Of a stretch of DNA of 64,000 nucleotides, positions 17,037-25,841 are shown in pieces. Source of the DNA: Hormoscilla sp. GUM202 (GTDB lineage Bacteria; Cyanobacteriota; Cyanobacteriia; Cyanobacteriales; Desertifilaceae); assembly GCA_005518205.2 (NCBI GenBank), contig RFFC02000015.1, forward strand, positions 1 to 64,000, in the 5' to 3' direction. Each line of letters begins with the position of its first letter. The stretch's first letter is position 1. The position numbers and the translations under genes were made by a program. A model generated the notes under the pieces. It was not told the origin of the DNA. It was given only the letters and a program-made list of their open reading frames with translations, and ran no database searches.

Positions 17037-18146
17037 CTAGTTCTTTTTGGTTATAGAAGCTATTGTATTTTCATGAATATCTAAGATCTCTTGCACTAAA
17101 TGCACCAGATAAAATGCAATGTGTAAAGGAACAAGCCATGGTAATGCAACGCGAAGCGGTTCGAGCATTTCCAAACCAATTAGACCGATGATGTTGCCAA
17201 CAATCATCGGATGTGGTAGGACACCATAGGGAAAAGTATCGATTTGCTGGGGAGCAATTTTACCTAGCTCCACACCAAAGTAGGTGCGCAGAGAACCGAG
17301 TCTGAAGTAAGCTAAAAAAGACAGACCGTAGCCAACTAAGACGAGGGTAAGAGAAATGGGATCGAATTGAAAGTAGTAGATATACCAAAACAGTAGCTGA
17401 CCCATAGCGAGGCTTTTAAAGAAAACCGCATTGCGGAGGAAAGTGCCATAAGAAACGTTTCGCCGGTAAAAGAAAGTTGCTATGTAAATTAAATAATGTA
17501 CGAAACTGGTGCTGGCCAGGAAAATTGTGGCATTTTTCAACAAAAAAGCGATTCCAGCCAGTAATAAGGTATAGACGAGATTCGTTGCACCAATAAAGCG
17601 GTGGGTAAATTCTACTATCTTTGTCCAAGCCAGAAGTGAAGCCGCCGAAATCTTAGCAGAGACTGTATCGGGGGTAAGAGTCATCAGGAAAGTTTTACGT
17701 CCCAGCATATTGTACCAATTAGCCAGTTGACCGAGAATCTTGCCGTAGGTGGGCAGCCAGGTCGGGTAGACTAAGTAGTGAAGTTTGAGGTTGATACGCA
17801 GGGGATGCTCTTCGTTTTGATTGGATGTTGAAGTAATATAATGTAACTCGCGAAGATAGTCAAAGGCGAGAATGTCACCAGTAGTAAGGGTGTAGGGTTC
17901 GGGGTCTTCAAAGGTAACTCCTCTCATGGGAAAGTGAGTGTGTACCCAATCATTGGGATTGACAGCTACCATACAGCGAAACACAGCTGCAAAGGGGTAA
18001 ACTGAAAGGAATGGCGCATCGACGTGAGCAAGGTAAAAAACGTTATCGGAGGTTAATTCTTTTTTTTGTCCAGTAACGTAAATCTCGTTCATCCCATCAA
18101 TAACCTGAACCGTATAGACCCTCTCGTTATATGTGCCCTGAAACAT
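17037..18146 (-). CDS. Polytopic membrane protein with phospholipid-methyltransferase-like C-terminus
   Basis: A 369-residue protein. Residues about 1-130 are soluble, with a conserved-looking H-T-H motif (DWVHTHFPMRG). Residues about 165-360 have five to six hydrophobic helices. Near the C-terminus, FPYGVLPHPMIVGNIIGLIGLEML resembles the P-H-P-x-x-x-G...E motif of membrane methyltransferases such as PE N-methyltransferase and isoprenylcysteine methyltransferase, which bind SAM at the membrane. The N-terminal part is not recognised. It follows a second membrane gene after about 114 bp on the same strand. A lipid head-group modification is inferred. Confidence 0.6.
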   Translation of the reverse strand: MFQGTYNERVYTVQVIDGMNEIYVTGQKKELTSDNVFYLAHVDAPFLSVYPFAAVFRCMVAVNPNDWVHTHFPMRGVTFEDPEPYTLTTGDILAFDYLRELHYITSTSNQNEEHPLRINLKLHYLVYPTWLPTYGKILGQLANWYNMLGRKTFLMTLTPDTVSAKISAASLLAWTKIVEFTHRFIGATNLVYTLLLAGIAFLLKNATIFLASTSFVHYLIYIATFFYRRNVSYGTFLRNAVFFKSLAMGQLLFWYIYYFQFDPISLTLVLVGYGLSFLAYFRLGSLRTYFGVELGKIAPQQIDTFPYGVLPHPMIVGNIIGLIGLEMLEPLRVALPWLVPLHIAFYLVHLVQEILDIHENTIASITKKN

Positions 18147-18260
18147 CTGTTTGATAGCTTGAGAGTGGGCAATTCGATCGCAAGCATCCTTAATTGGTAG
18201 GGGTATCTGATGTAGCCACCAGTGGGTACTGTGAGTAGTTGGTGGTTGTTCGCTCTCAAC

Positions 18261-18848
18261 CTAATCTCGAATTGTATTCAAATCCTGCAAGTCGCGATCG
18301 AGCTTTAGCTTGGTGTCCATAACCGTATCGTGGGCCACAAAACAAGTAAGTAAGGTGAATTTTGTGCTGGCAATTGGGGCAAGTACCAAGGGTAATAAGT
18401 AATAGCTATGCTGTAACCAATGCCATAACCAGTTGCCTTGACCCATGTAAGTACTTTGATAAGTAACCTCTCCCGTCAGCAGATGCGCTGCTCCTTGCAG
18501 TCCATAAGATACGGGCAAAGCTAGTAAGGCAATCGCGAGGCTAGGATGTATAGCGATCGCCAAATAGACTAAAATTGCCATCGCTACTGTAGTTATAACC
18601 CACATCCGAGTTGGCAGTTTTCCCCATAAAGACAATACGTACAGCGTACCAATGGCGATAGTAGCGTAGTTCGAGCCCAGAGATATGAGAGATAAAACAG
18701 CCCACAAGCGCAGTTGTGTACTGATTAGATGTAATGACTGGTTCAAGGGATTTTGATGACAATCGAGAAAAGCATTTAGAAGTGTTTTCCAGTATTGCCG
18801 TTTGTTTTCTCTGGAGAGAGTTAAATTTGATTCTTGACGTTCGAGCAT
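18261..18848 (-). CDS. Small membrane protein resembling Mpo1/DUF962 family
   Basis: A 195-residue protein with four or five hydrophobic segments. The N-terminal HQNPLNQSLHLI pattern (H-x-N-P-x-N-x-x-x-H) and the later YGLQGAAHLLTGE and WHWLQHSYY histidines resemble the spaced histidines of Mpo1-like (YGL010w/DUF962) Fe-dependent fatty-acid alpha-dioxygenases. The match is by pattern only. A poorly defined start is shared with an AT-rich upstream region. It lies just downstream of a decayed BtaB-like methyltransferase fragment and upstream of the 17037-18146 gene, so the group may once have been a lipid-modification operon. Confidence 0.5.
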   Translation of the reverse strand: MLERQESNLTLSRENKRQYWKTLLNAFLDCHQNPLNQSLHLISTQLRLWAVLSLISLGSNYATIAIGTLYVLSLWGKLPTRMWVITTVAMAILVYLAIAIHPSLAIALLALPVSYGLQGAAHLLTGEVTYQSTYMGQGNWLWHWLQHSYYLLPLVLAPIASTKFTLLTCFVAHDTVMDTKLKLDRDLQDLNTIRD

Positions 18849-18879
18849 TTTTTATTCCTATAATTTAAGACTGCGATCG

Positions 18880-19125
18880 ACTCTTACGACCGATAAACAA
18901 ATAATAGGGTGCTTTAAAGCCTGGTGGAAAAGAAAGCTTTGCCATCTTCTCGATCCGAGTAACTTCATCGAAGGTAGGCTAAAGGAAGATAAATACCTTA
19001 TCTGTGGCAAACCAGATCGTCCAAAAATTACGGGTTAACGAGACAAAATCAGGTTCTGGGTGTTTGGGCGATACATAGAAATCAACTACACCAATTCCTC
19101 CTCCAGGTTTTAGCAGTCGGCAATA
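18880..19125 (-). pseudogene. C-terminal fragment of a BtaB-like methyltransferase
   Basis: On the minus strand the sequence reads [20 protein letters not shown], then [18 protein letters not shown], a stop, then FKAPYYLFIGRK. This is the typical C-terminal third of the methyltransferase module linked to betaine-lipid synthesis (BTA1/BtaB-type). An internal piece is missing, a stop codon interrupts it, and the N-terminal SAM motif is absent. Confidence 0.6.
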
Positions 19126-19752
19126 ATTAAATTACTAGTTTGGGGAGCTTTCATGTTTTTTGCGGAAAGGTAATCGGCAATAATGTAGACAAAATAGTCG
19201 TTTCTGAAGACAAAAACCAATGAAACCAGGGATTTTAAGTCGAGCGCGAAACTGCCCTCCCGCCGGCGAGCCCGCTCTGGTTTTCCCTGTACGGGAATCC
19301 TGCCCCGCCCTTTCTCCATCCTAAATCTGATTTTCCAATTTGTCAAGTTGATTTTGGCTTTCTACCCGGAGCCGGAGCCCGCACCCTACTCCGGCCGGCG
19401 ATCGTCAGTCCGCTCCCATAGTTCACCGGTGTATGCTTGTGCCGAGGGCACCGAGCGGGTATTCTGAATAAATGTCAGTTAACCAATGCCATGCCACCGG
19501 TTGTCAGGTATGGGGCTCGTGGCACGATAGCAGAGGGAAGGAGAAGACTTCGACCCAGAGCCGACTAGCTGCGTTACCTGGCGTCCCCAGGTAATTATCT
19601 GTTATTATGGTAGGATACTCTATAGGCGATCGCATTAATGATTGAATTATCATCCCAGAACTATGGTAGTGGCACCATTAATGGCACGGTCGGCGATAGT
19701 CGGCGATCGCCGACTGAGGCGCTATTGCTACTGTCGAGGTTATAGCCTACAT
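19126..19752. other. 627-bp intergenic region, remnant-rich
   Basis: No gene supported. A 78-codon minus-strand frame (19110-19346) has low-complexity composition and no family pattern. Short palindromes occur, for example near 19690-19715 (GTCGGCGATAGTCGGCGATCGCCGAC). Confidence 0.5.
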
Positions 19753-19785
19753 TCATAAGGCATGGGTATCCAGCAGTAGTCTCAT
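19753..19785 (-). pseudogene. Stub of a VapC-like PIN toxin gene
   Basis: The frame begins ATGAGACTACTGCTGGATACC, overlapping the antitoxin stop as ATGA, and encodes M-R-L-L-L-D-T-H-A-L before a TGA. This is the standard PIN-toxin N-terminus with the first catalytic aspartate. The rest of the toxin is absent. Confidence 0.7.
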
Positions 19786-20009
19786 TCCATATATTCCTTA
19801 AATTCTGACCTTAGCGGTTCGTCAAAGTCATCTGCTACCCAGATTATATCTTTCATACTTCCAAACTGTCGGCGCGGCTTTTCTGCCACTGGCAACAGTT
19901 TCGCCACCGGGCGATCGCCTTGGGTTATGACCACTTCTTCACCCTTGAGGGCTATTTCGAGTAATTCTGGCAGTTTAGTCCTCGCTTCTGCAATATCTAA
20001 TTGTGACAT
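19782..20009 (-). CDS. Phd/YefM-type antitoxin, orphan
   Basis: A 75-residue protein from ATG 20009 (MSQLDIAEARTKLPELLEIA), with GAGGAAAGG just upstream; a frame extension to 20048 lacks a site. EARTKLPELLEIALKGEEVVITQGDRPVAKLLP is the Phd/YefM DNA-binding fold by family resemblance. The acidic C-terminus would bind a VapC/PIN toxin, but the toxin gene is reduced to ten codons. It may persist as a regulator or be decaying. It lies downstream of the methyltransferase gene. Confidence 0.85.
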   Translation of the reverse strand: MSQLDIAEARTKLPELLEIALKGEEVVITQGDRPVAKLLPVAEKPRRQFGSMKDIIWVADDFDEPLRSEFKEYME

Positions 20010-20088
20010 GACCTTTCCTCTTTTTTCTGTTTCCGATTTTCCCGGCACGAGGAAAAATTAATGAAAATAGGTTCAATATCGGATTAGA

Positions 20089-22335
20089 TCATCTGATTAG
20101 ATCATCCGTTCTTCTTTTTTTTCGACGGTTGCTGACAGCAGCTTTGAGAACTCTGAGCCGATAAGGGTCGGCATCTTTGCGCCAATAGAGACGATAGTTA
20201 TCGATCCTAGCACAATGTGCTTCTAAACATTGCAGCCATCCCCGACGAGTCTCGATCGCAGATAAATCATCTAAAAGTCCCCAGTCTGCTTCCAGTTGGC
20301 TGAGTCGGGCGAATTTTTCATAATTGGGGTAATCTGGTCCTACTAACTGGTCTTTTTGATGTAGAATGGGAGGGTTATGGACATGCTTGTAGTCTTGATA
20401 ATTGACGCTTAAATCCCGCAGGTCGATCTGCATGCAGGTCTGTAAAATGGGATGAGGGTCGGTATCGAAGTCGGGATAGAATAGATAAGAGATTTTCGGC
20501 GTGTTAGTATGAAACTTGATGACAGTCGCCCCATCTAAGCGCCCAATGGTGCGGTTGGCACAGCCTTCGTAGAGTCGCAGTCGGGGGTCGAGTTGCTGCA
20601 GATAATTGACATGCACGCAGAAAGCATGGGGGCCCTGCTTGCCCACAGGGGAATGTTCACAACATTTAGTGATAAAATTGAGGTCGCCAATGCTGAAGAG
20701 CATTCGATCCGCAAGCAAACAAGCAGATTTGTAGCTGCTCAGTAATGCTTTGATGTCGTTTTTTACGCTTAGTGCCAGGTTTCGCCCCTGGGGGCGACCG
20801 GTAAAGTGCGTGAGGGCAATGTAGACTAGCAAGTCCTGACGTCGCTTGTCCGCGATCGCATCCCAATCTTCGGGGTCAGTAACCTGTAAAATCACCTTAA
20901 AAGCGCGACGAAAAGTTCTAAACTCTGCTAATATTTCCGACTCAGAAGCAAGTTCTCCTCTGACAGGAAGACGTCCCCGCTTAGTAAAGAACTCCATCAA
21001 AGGAATCAGCATGGTTTGATAATCTGCAAACTTCTTATCGGGTAAGCGAACTCTGGGGGTTCTGGCCCGGGAATAAAAGCGAGAGGCGCGGAAACTCTCA
21101 GCTTGTGCTGCGTCGGAGAAGACAAAATAAATTCCCAGGGCCACGGGAACTGCATCTACACCCAGGATCTGGTCAATATAAGTTTTCAGTTCTTCTTGTT
21201 CAAAATATTTCTGAAAGGTATTGCGCTTGGTAATGATGCCATCACCATAGGCGACTTGTCCGGCATTCCGGTCATTAATCAAAACTTGCGCCGATACCAG
21301 TAAAACTTTCTGGGTGAGTTCCCAGGCTTTAATTAATGCTTCCCGACGTTCCTCCTGACATTCGATTACATTGATCGCATAACCTAAGTTGACAATATCC
21401 GCACTCACTAAAGGGCGAGCTAAAGGGCGAGCGGGGCAGTAATAGGGGTCCCAACCGGAACTGACATAGCCTTTCTCGGCTATGCGTTGGATATCCCCCT
21501 CATATCCACAACCGTAGTCAAAGAAAGTCGTATCTGGGGTGAATAGTTCCGCTTCTAAAGCTAAACGGACAGGACGAGAAAGATCCTTGCGGACCATGGC
21601 AGCTTTGTGGCGTTCTATTTTTGGCGCTACTGATGCCCTGATAAAATCCGGTCCTTGGATAACATGGTGATTTTCGATTTTCACGCCATGGGCTTCTAAG
21701 CAGTCTAGCCAACTTTGCAGCGTCCCGATGGAAAAACCCCGACCCTTGTCCAGGAGTCCTAACTCTTCTTCCTCTCGGGTAAGCTGGGCAAATTCTTCAT
21801 AATAGGGATAGTCCGGGGTGACAAAAGCATCTTTGCGGTGGAGAATGGGAGGATTATTCCTAGTGCTATAATCTCGGTAGTTGCTTTGGGCTTGACAAAA
21901 GTCAACCTGGATACTAGCTTCGAGTAGAGGATGGGCGTCCCTGTCGAAGTCCGGGTAGAATAGATAGGAGATTTTCTGTTTGTCCAGGTGGAATTTAACG
22001 ATCGTGGCCTCCGAAACGTCCCCGGCAATGTCCCGGGCGCATCTTTCGTAGAGCCGCAGCAGGGGGTCGAGGGCTTCTATTGCTGTAACATGGATGTACA
22101 GAGCACCTGGTAGCAGTTTGCCAATGGGAGTCTGTTGGCAGCAGGAGGCAATGGCATCCAGTTGTTTGAGGCGCGAGACTAGCTGACAAGCAGCTGCTTG
22201 TATGTCCGGGGCTAAGTCTTCCCGAGAGGCGATCGCCCCTTGTTGCTGGTATTGCAAATAGGCCAGGTGAATGATAATATCCTCTGCCCTTTGCCGATCG
22301 ACTATCTCTGGGAGTTGTAAACTGGAATTAGCCAT
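20089..22335 (-). CDS. DNA phosphorothioation-associated putative methyltransferase with duplicated flanking domain
   Basis: About 748 residues from ATG 22335; an in-frame ATG at 22359 is also possible. The middle third has a SAM-binding signature (FFDYGCGYEGDIQRIAEKGY, then GWDPYY) after the motif RHKAAMVRKDLSRPVRLALE, matching the putative methyltransferase family found near dnd genes. It is flanked by two copies of another domain: the first near residues 30-200 and the second near 555-715. Both copies share LRLYE-C-A, IKFH, KISYLFYPDFD, HP-L-x-x-x-x-x-x-D and NPPILH-K. No dnd gene lies in the window. DNA modification or phosphorothioate-linked restriction is the family expectation, not shown here. 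Confidence 0.8.
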   Translation of the reverse strand: MANSSLQLPEIVDRQRAEDIIIHLAYLQYQQQGAIASREDLAPDIQAAACQLVSRLKQLDAIASCCQQTPIGKLLPGALYIHVTAIEALDPLLRLYERCARDIAGDVSEATIVKFHLDKQKISYLFYPDFDRDAHPLLEASIQVDFCQAQSNYRDYSTRNNPPILHRKDAFVTPDYPYYEEFAQLTREEEELGLLDKGRGFSIGTLQSWLDCLEAHGVKIENHHVIQGPDFIRASVAPKIERHKAAMVRKDLSRPVRLALEAELFTPDTTFFDYGCGYEGDIQRIAEKGYVSSGWDPYYCPARPLARPLVSADIVNLGYAINVIECQEERREALIKAWELTQKVLLVSAQVLINDRNAGQVAYGDGIITKRNTFQKYFEQEELKTYIDQILGVDAVPVALGIYFVFSDAAQAESFRASRFYSRARTPRVRLPDKKFADYQTMLIPLMEFFTKRGRLPVRGELASESEILAEFRTFRRAFKVILQVTDPEDWDAIADKRRQDLLVYIALTHFTGRPQGRNLALSVKNDIKALLSSYKSACLLADRMLFSIGDLNFITKCCEHSPVGKQGPHAFCVHVNYLQQLDPRLRLYEGCANRTIGRLDGATVIKFHTNTPKISYLFYPDFDTDPHPILQTCMQIDLRDLSVNYQDYKHVHNPPILHQKDQLVGPDYPNYEKFARLSQLEADWGLLDDLSAIETRRGWLQCLEAHCARIDNYRLYWRKDADPYRLRVLKAAVSNRRKKRRTDDLIR

Positions 22336-22351
22336 GACCCCTAGGTATGGT

Positions 22352-22413
22352 ACTGACAACTGACCGCTAACAACTGACCGCTAACAACTGACCGCTAACA
22401 ACTGACCGCTAGA
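22352..22413. repeat. Short tandem repeat, 14-bp unit
   Basis: ACAACTGACCGCTA is repeated four times between the divergent methyltransferase and HTH-GUN4 genes. Heptamer-based tandem repeats of this type (STRRs) are common in filamentous cyanobacteria. It lies in the shared promoter region. Confidence 0.75.
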
Positions 22414-22490
22414 CAATCTTTGCAAAACTTTACTTTCATATCTAGTCAAACGGGCTAAGATGTAGCCAGTCTTGAAAATAAAACGGAAGA

Positions 22491-23435
22491 GTGAAACTGG
22501 CAGATTATGCCCGTGAAGTGGGCGTCTCATACAGAACAGCTTGGCGCTGGTGGAAGTCAGGAGCCCTCAACGGTTACCAGTTGCCCAGTGGCACCATTAT
22601 TATCAACGTTGACGCGGAAAGTTCGGCGGTAAAGAATACTGATACCAAGAAGTCTGGTGCGAAAAACCGTGACAACCAACCAGCGGAGCCCTTGCAGGAG
22701 TCGGAACCACCCAGCATACTATCGTCTAGTATGACTTTAGCACAGCAGGAGTTTCTGCAGTCGGCGGTCTTGAGGCTGGAAAACCGGTTGAATAAGTTGG
22801 AAGCCGCTTTGCAGCAGGGGGAGATCGAACGCCAGGAACTGAAACAGGAACTGGAACTCGCAAGTTCTCAAAGAGCAGAACAGATTTCCATGCTGAAAGA
22901 GATCTTAACAAAACTGGAATTCTTCAGTCCTGGGTCTGCAGAAACTAGCTGGCAGTCTGAGGTAGGGATGGACTATAGTCAGCTAGACCAGTTCCTGGCC
23001 GCAGGAAGATGGCAAGAAGCTGATGAATATACCTGGCTAGTAATGCTCATTGTAGTCGATCGAGAAGCTGAAGGCTGGCTGCGCTTGGAAGATATCGAAA
23101 ATTTTCCTTGTGCCGACTTACAGACGATCGACCAACTCTGGACCAAGTATAGCCGTGGACGCTTCGGCTTCAATGTGCAGAGGCAAATATTATCCAGCCT
23201 GGAGAACAATTATATGGATTTTTGCGATCGGGTGGGCTGGCGCCAGCGGGAAAACTGGCTCAATTATGATGAACTTAGTTTCTCTGCTAATGCTCCGGAA
23301 GGACATCTCCCCGCGATCGCCAGGCGGCGACGCGCTTGTTATGGTGTGGGTACATCTAGCGCCGCAGATAGTCTGGTGGCGATCGCCCACAGACTGGAAC
23401 AGTGCGAAGAAATGAGTGATATCACATCTGGATAA
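22491..23435 (+). CDS. IS607-type HTH / coiled coil / GUN4 domain fusion protein
   Basis: A 314-residue protein starting at GTG 22491. Residues 1-36 (KLADYAREVGVSYRTAWRWW, then LNGYQLPSGTIII) match the MerR-like DNA-binding N-terminus of IS607 serine recombinases, but the resolvase domain is absent. A polar linker follows. Residues about 85-145 are a predicted coiled coil with regular leucines. Residues about 162-295 are a GUN4 domain: DYSQLDQFLAAGRWQEAD, GWLRLEDIENFPCADLQTID, LWTKYSRGRFGFNVQ, then EGHLP. GUN4 binds porphyrins and stimulates Mg-chelatase. The fusion could be a tetrapyrrole-sensing DNA-binding regulator. It diverges from the phosphorothioation-type methyltransferase gene. Confidence 0.85.
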   Translation: MKLADYAREVGVSYRTAWRWWKSGALNGYQLPSGTIIINVDAESSAVKNTDTKKSGAKNRDNQPAEPLQESEPPSILSSSMTLAQQEFLQSAVLRLENRLNKLEAALQQGEIERQELKQELELASSQRAEQISMLKEILTKLEFFSPGSAETSWQSEVGMDYSQLDQFLAAGRWQEADEYTWLVMLIVVDREAEGWLRLEDIENFPCADLQTIDQLWTKYSRGRFGFNVQRQILSSLENNYMDFCDRVGWRQRENWLNYDELSFSANAPEGHLPAIARRRRACYGVGTSSAADSLVAIAHRLEQCEEMSDITSG

Positions 23436-23925
23436 TCTTAATACTGTAGGTTGGCTTAGCACCGAAGAAACCCAACATGCCTTGGCGCGGTTGGGTTGAG
23501 GCACGAAACAACCTACAGTTGCGCTCATTTTTTATTATGGGCATTCAACTAGATTTGACTGGAGAGTGCGAAGTTCTCTGAAAATAGGAGCTATCTATCC
23601 TAAAAGCTGAACCCCTTGTTCCGAAAGGCGCTCTCGCCTTTCGGAGCCCGCGAATTGCTCCTCTTCGCTGCGCTGGGGGCGCAGCCATAGGAGGTCGATC
23701 GGGCCCAACCCGCTTATGACAAGCAGTTCCCCGATCGCGCTTTCTCGCAGCCATAGAACTTCGCACTGTCCAGTAGATTTGATATGAGTCAGCTTAAACC
23801 CAAACCCTGTCCCCGGAGACAGGGCCCGGTCATCAGTAGCACAGAAACCCGGCTTTTCCAAAAAACCGGGTTTCTTAATTCATTTACTTATGTCGGGATG
23901 TACTGATAATTGAGGCGGTCGATCG
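23436..23925. other. 490-bp intergenic region of repeats
   Basis: An imperfect inverted repeat at about 23443-23518 has CTGTAGGTTGG and CAACCTACAG ends, with relatives at 48254 and 58211. Further palindromes (GAAAGGCGCTCTCGCCTTTC near 23618-23641; AAACCCGGCTTTTCCAAAAAACCGGGTTT near 23846-23874) could act as terminators. No gene is supported. Confidence 0.6.
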
Positions 23926-24417
23926 TCAATTGACTTTTATTCTGAGGGTGTAAGGACTAGCAGCCCTAACGTTGATTTTATATTTCCCGGTTATCGGTAA
24001 AGGTTCATTTTCTCTCAACAAACCGCCGCTGGGTGTAAATACCTCCGTTTTTACCTGACCGGACAAGCTGGTAATTACAATTTGCTGGCCTTCTAAGGCG
24101 ATTATATTGTAGTTGAGCTGGGTTGCGCCTTCACCAGAAACATCCAGATAGTCGGTTCCTAGGGCAAATACTACATCCCGATCGGGCAAGGATTGATAAA
24201 ACTCAGGTTCTTCTGAGACTTTTTCTGATAATTTTTCGGAGATGGGTATTACCTCCTGGACTGGAGGAGTAGGTTGTTCCCCCGTGTTAATAGTAATATC
24301 CATAGCCGGAATGGGTGGAGTTTTGATGTTCCAGACGCCTTCGGTGGTTTGGGTAATACTCACGCCAATAGCAGCGGCCAGTCCTGCAAAAAATATGCCT
24401 GTGGTGACTAATTTCAT
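23926..24417 (-). CDS. Exported or membrane-anchored protein with prepeptidase C-terminal-like domain
   Basis: 163 residues from ATG 24417 (MKLVTTGIFFAGLAAAIGVS), with GAGG upstream; a longer frame to 24456 lacks a site. The N-terminus is a signal peptide or anchor. After a proline/glutamate-rich linker, residues about 80-163 (DRDVVFALGTDYLDVSGEGA ... GKYKINVRAASPYTLRIKVN) resemble a small beta-sandwich of the PPC type. Likely periplasmic or outer-surface; function unknown. Confidence 0.65.
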   Translation of the reverse strand: MKLVTTGIFFAGLAAAIGVSITQTTEGVWNIKTPPIPAMDITINTGEQPTPPVQEVIPISEKLSEKVSEEPEFYQSLPDRDVVFALGTDYLDVSGEGATQLNYNIIALEGQQIVITSLSGQVKTEVFTPSGGLLRENEPLPITGKYKINVRAASPYTLRIKVN

Positions 24418-25227
24418 AATGAGCTTCCTCTCTTTATTATAGTTTGGGCGTTGCACATTTTTGGGATGATAGCAGTCAATGGTTGCCGTTCCCAGGCGGT
24501 CCCCAGGGAACGAGGAAAATTGAATAAGCTAATATAGTCTATTCTAGAACATTTATGACTATTTCAATTGACCATTCACAATTTCAACCCTTATCATCCC
24601 GTAGTTGTGCAACGCCATAGTTTGACTGTTTGGGACGAGCGCTTTGTGCTGTCCTCTGTATATATTCAATGTAAATAGCAGCCCGATTGATTAGATAGCG
24701 AAGTGGTCACTTCTGCAATTGAACCTTGGATTTGTCCTGATTCGCAACGCCAACGCGGTAAATTACCAACACCGACCGCCTCAACCAAAGGCCACCACTG
24801 AGAACTGACCACTATAGCTTGACCTTATGCTCCTGTTTGGCGTCTGAGGCTGAAATCCTTATCTTGTGGGCTTTTCAGCCACCAGCGCTCTTCCCTCCGA
24901 ACGGCCCGTCCTGGGATTCGGACAGGCGATGGGCCCGTCCTATCCCCACTTGCACTTGCTCGAATAAAGCCACTTGCGCAATGCCCCCATTAAGAAGAAA
25001 TAGGTATAAGCGCAGTTCTTCGTAAGCTCTTTAGCGCTTCGGGGAAGAATGAAGACTAAAGTCCTCACTACAAACTTAACACAAGATGAGGACTTTAGTC
25101 CTCACTACAAACTTTTTTTCAATAAAATTGTTGTCATTGATTCATTATCTAATGAGACAAGGTTCGTGACCCTCCTGCCTAATTAACTAGAAAGAGGTCA
25201 ACTATAAAATTTGAAATGTTTTCATAA
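24418..25227. other. 810-bp intergenic region, no intact gene
   Basis: I see no gene with a good start or family match. It contains a CGTTCCCAGG...CCAGGGAACG hairpin (24487-24512) that has relatives at 27473, 54938 and 61908. It also contains two copies of GACTTTAGTCCTCACTACAAAC-type sequence at about 25052-25111, which form GAGGACT...AGTCCTC palindromes. A 68-codon plus-strand frame at 24819 shows no family features. Confidence 0.5.
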
Positions 25228-25425
25228 GTTACACTGCTCTCAGATATTCCTGAGTATAATTGGCATCAGGGTATTTCGGCAATCATAGTGGATTATTGTC
25301 CGAGACCAGAAGGACAAGAAGATGGCTACGTTTTAGAGGTATTGGACGAAAACGGGAATGGTTTTGAAGTGATTGCTGTCTCAGCTGCACAAATTAAACC
25401 AGTAGCAGCGCCTGTTTCTCTGTAA
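25228..25425 (+). pseudogene. DUF4926-like protein remnant
   Basis: An open frame reads VTLLSDIPEYNWHQGISAII, then VDYCPRPEGQEDGYVLEVL, ending AAQIKPVAAPVSL. This matches small DUF4926 proteins, as does the gene at 48789. The ATG that would be expected just upstream (25216) is separated by an in-frame TAA at 25225, so the 5' end is damaged. Expression from a non-standard start is possible but not supported. Confidence 0.5.
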
Positions 25426-25518
25426 ACGCTAAAGCGTTTGCTACGAACCCCCCAGCAAACGCTTTAGCGTTTACTACGAACCCCCCAGCAAACGCTTTAG
25501 CGTTTACTACGAACCCCC
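25423..25518. repeat. Palindromic repeat cluster AAACGCTAAAGCGTTT
   Basis: Three copies of the palindrome AAACGCTAAAGCGTTT (or its reverse) are separated by TACGAACCCCCC-type linkers. The same palindrome forms a tandem array at 51028-51222. It could terminate the purH-side transcript. Confidence 0.75.
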
Positions 25519-25526
25519 GAAACAGT

Positions 25527-25832
25527 TTAACTTGCAGCATCCGCAGGCTGTTGTTGCTGCGGTTGCATAAACATCGGCGGTTCCGTGATTATCCCAATTA
25601 AATTTTGGCTAGTAAACCACAAGCCTTGTTGTTTCCCGTTGATGGGCAGCTGTAGTAATCTAGAAACATTCTGGTTTTGCGGATCCGATTGAGCTACAAT
25701 CAACTTTAACAGGTTCAGCAGTAGCTGTGAATTTGATTTCATCGGCAGAGTATATTGATGTCCTCCCGCTAGGAGAATCGTCACTTTTATATCCCTGGAT
25801 TCGGCTTGCGGTGGTGTTGTTGTACTTTCCAT
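25527..25832 (-). CDS. Uncharacterised 101-residue protein downstream of purH
   Basis: Starts MESTTTPPQAESRDIKVTIL, nine bases after the purH stop, so it is probably co-transcribed. The segment ILLAGGHQYTLPMKSNSQLL and a later QLPINGKQQGLWFTSQNLIG look like a compact beta-rich cyanobacterial domain. The C-terminus is Q/P-rich (MFMQPQQQQPADAAS). I do not recognise a function. No signal or membrane segment is seen. Confidence 0.6.
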   Translation of the reverse strand: MESTTTPPQAESRDIKVTILLAGGHQYTLPMKSNSQLLLNLLKLIVAQSDPQNQNVSRLLQLPINGKQQGLWFTSQNLIGIITEPPMFMQPQQQQPADAAS

Positions 25833-25841
25833 GTATATGTC

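Noticed and set aside
19110..19346. 78-codon minus-strand frame
   Set aside because: Arginine-rich composition, no ribosome-binding site, and overlap with the methyltransferase remnant.
23545..23861. Overlapping minus-strand frames of 73 and 88 codons
   Set aside because: They run through palindromic intergenic DNA with no family features.
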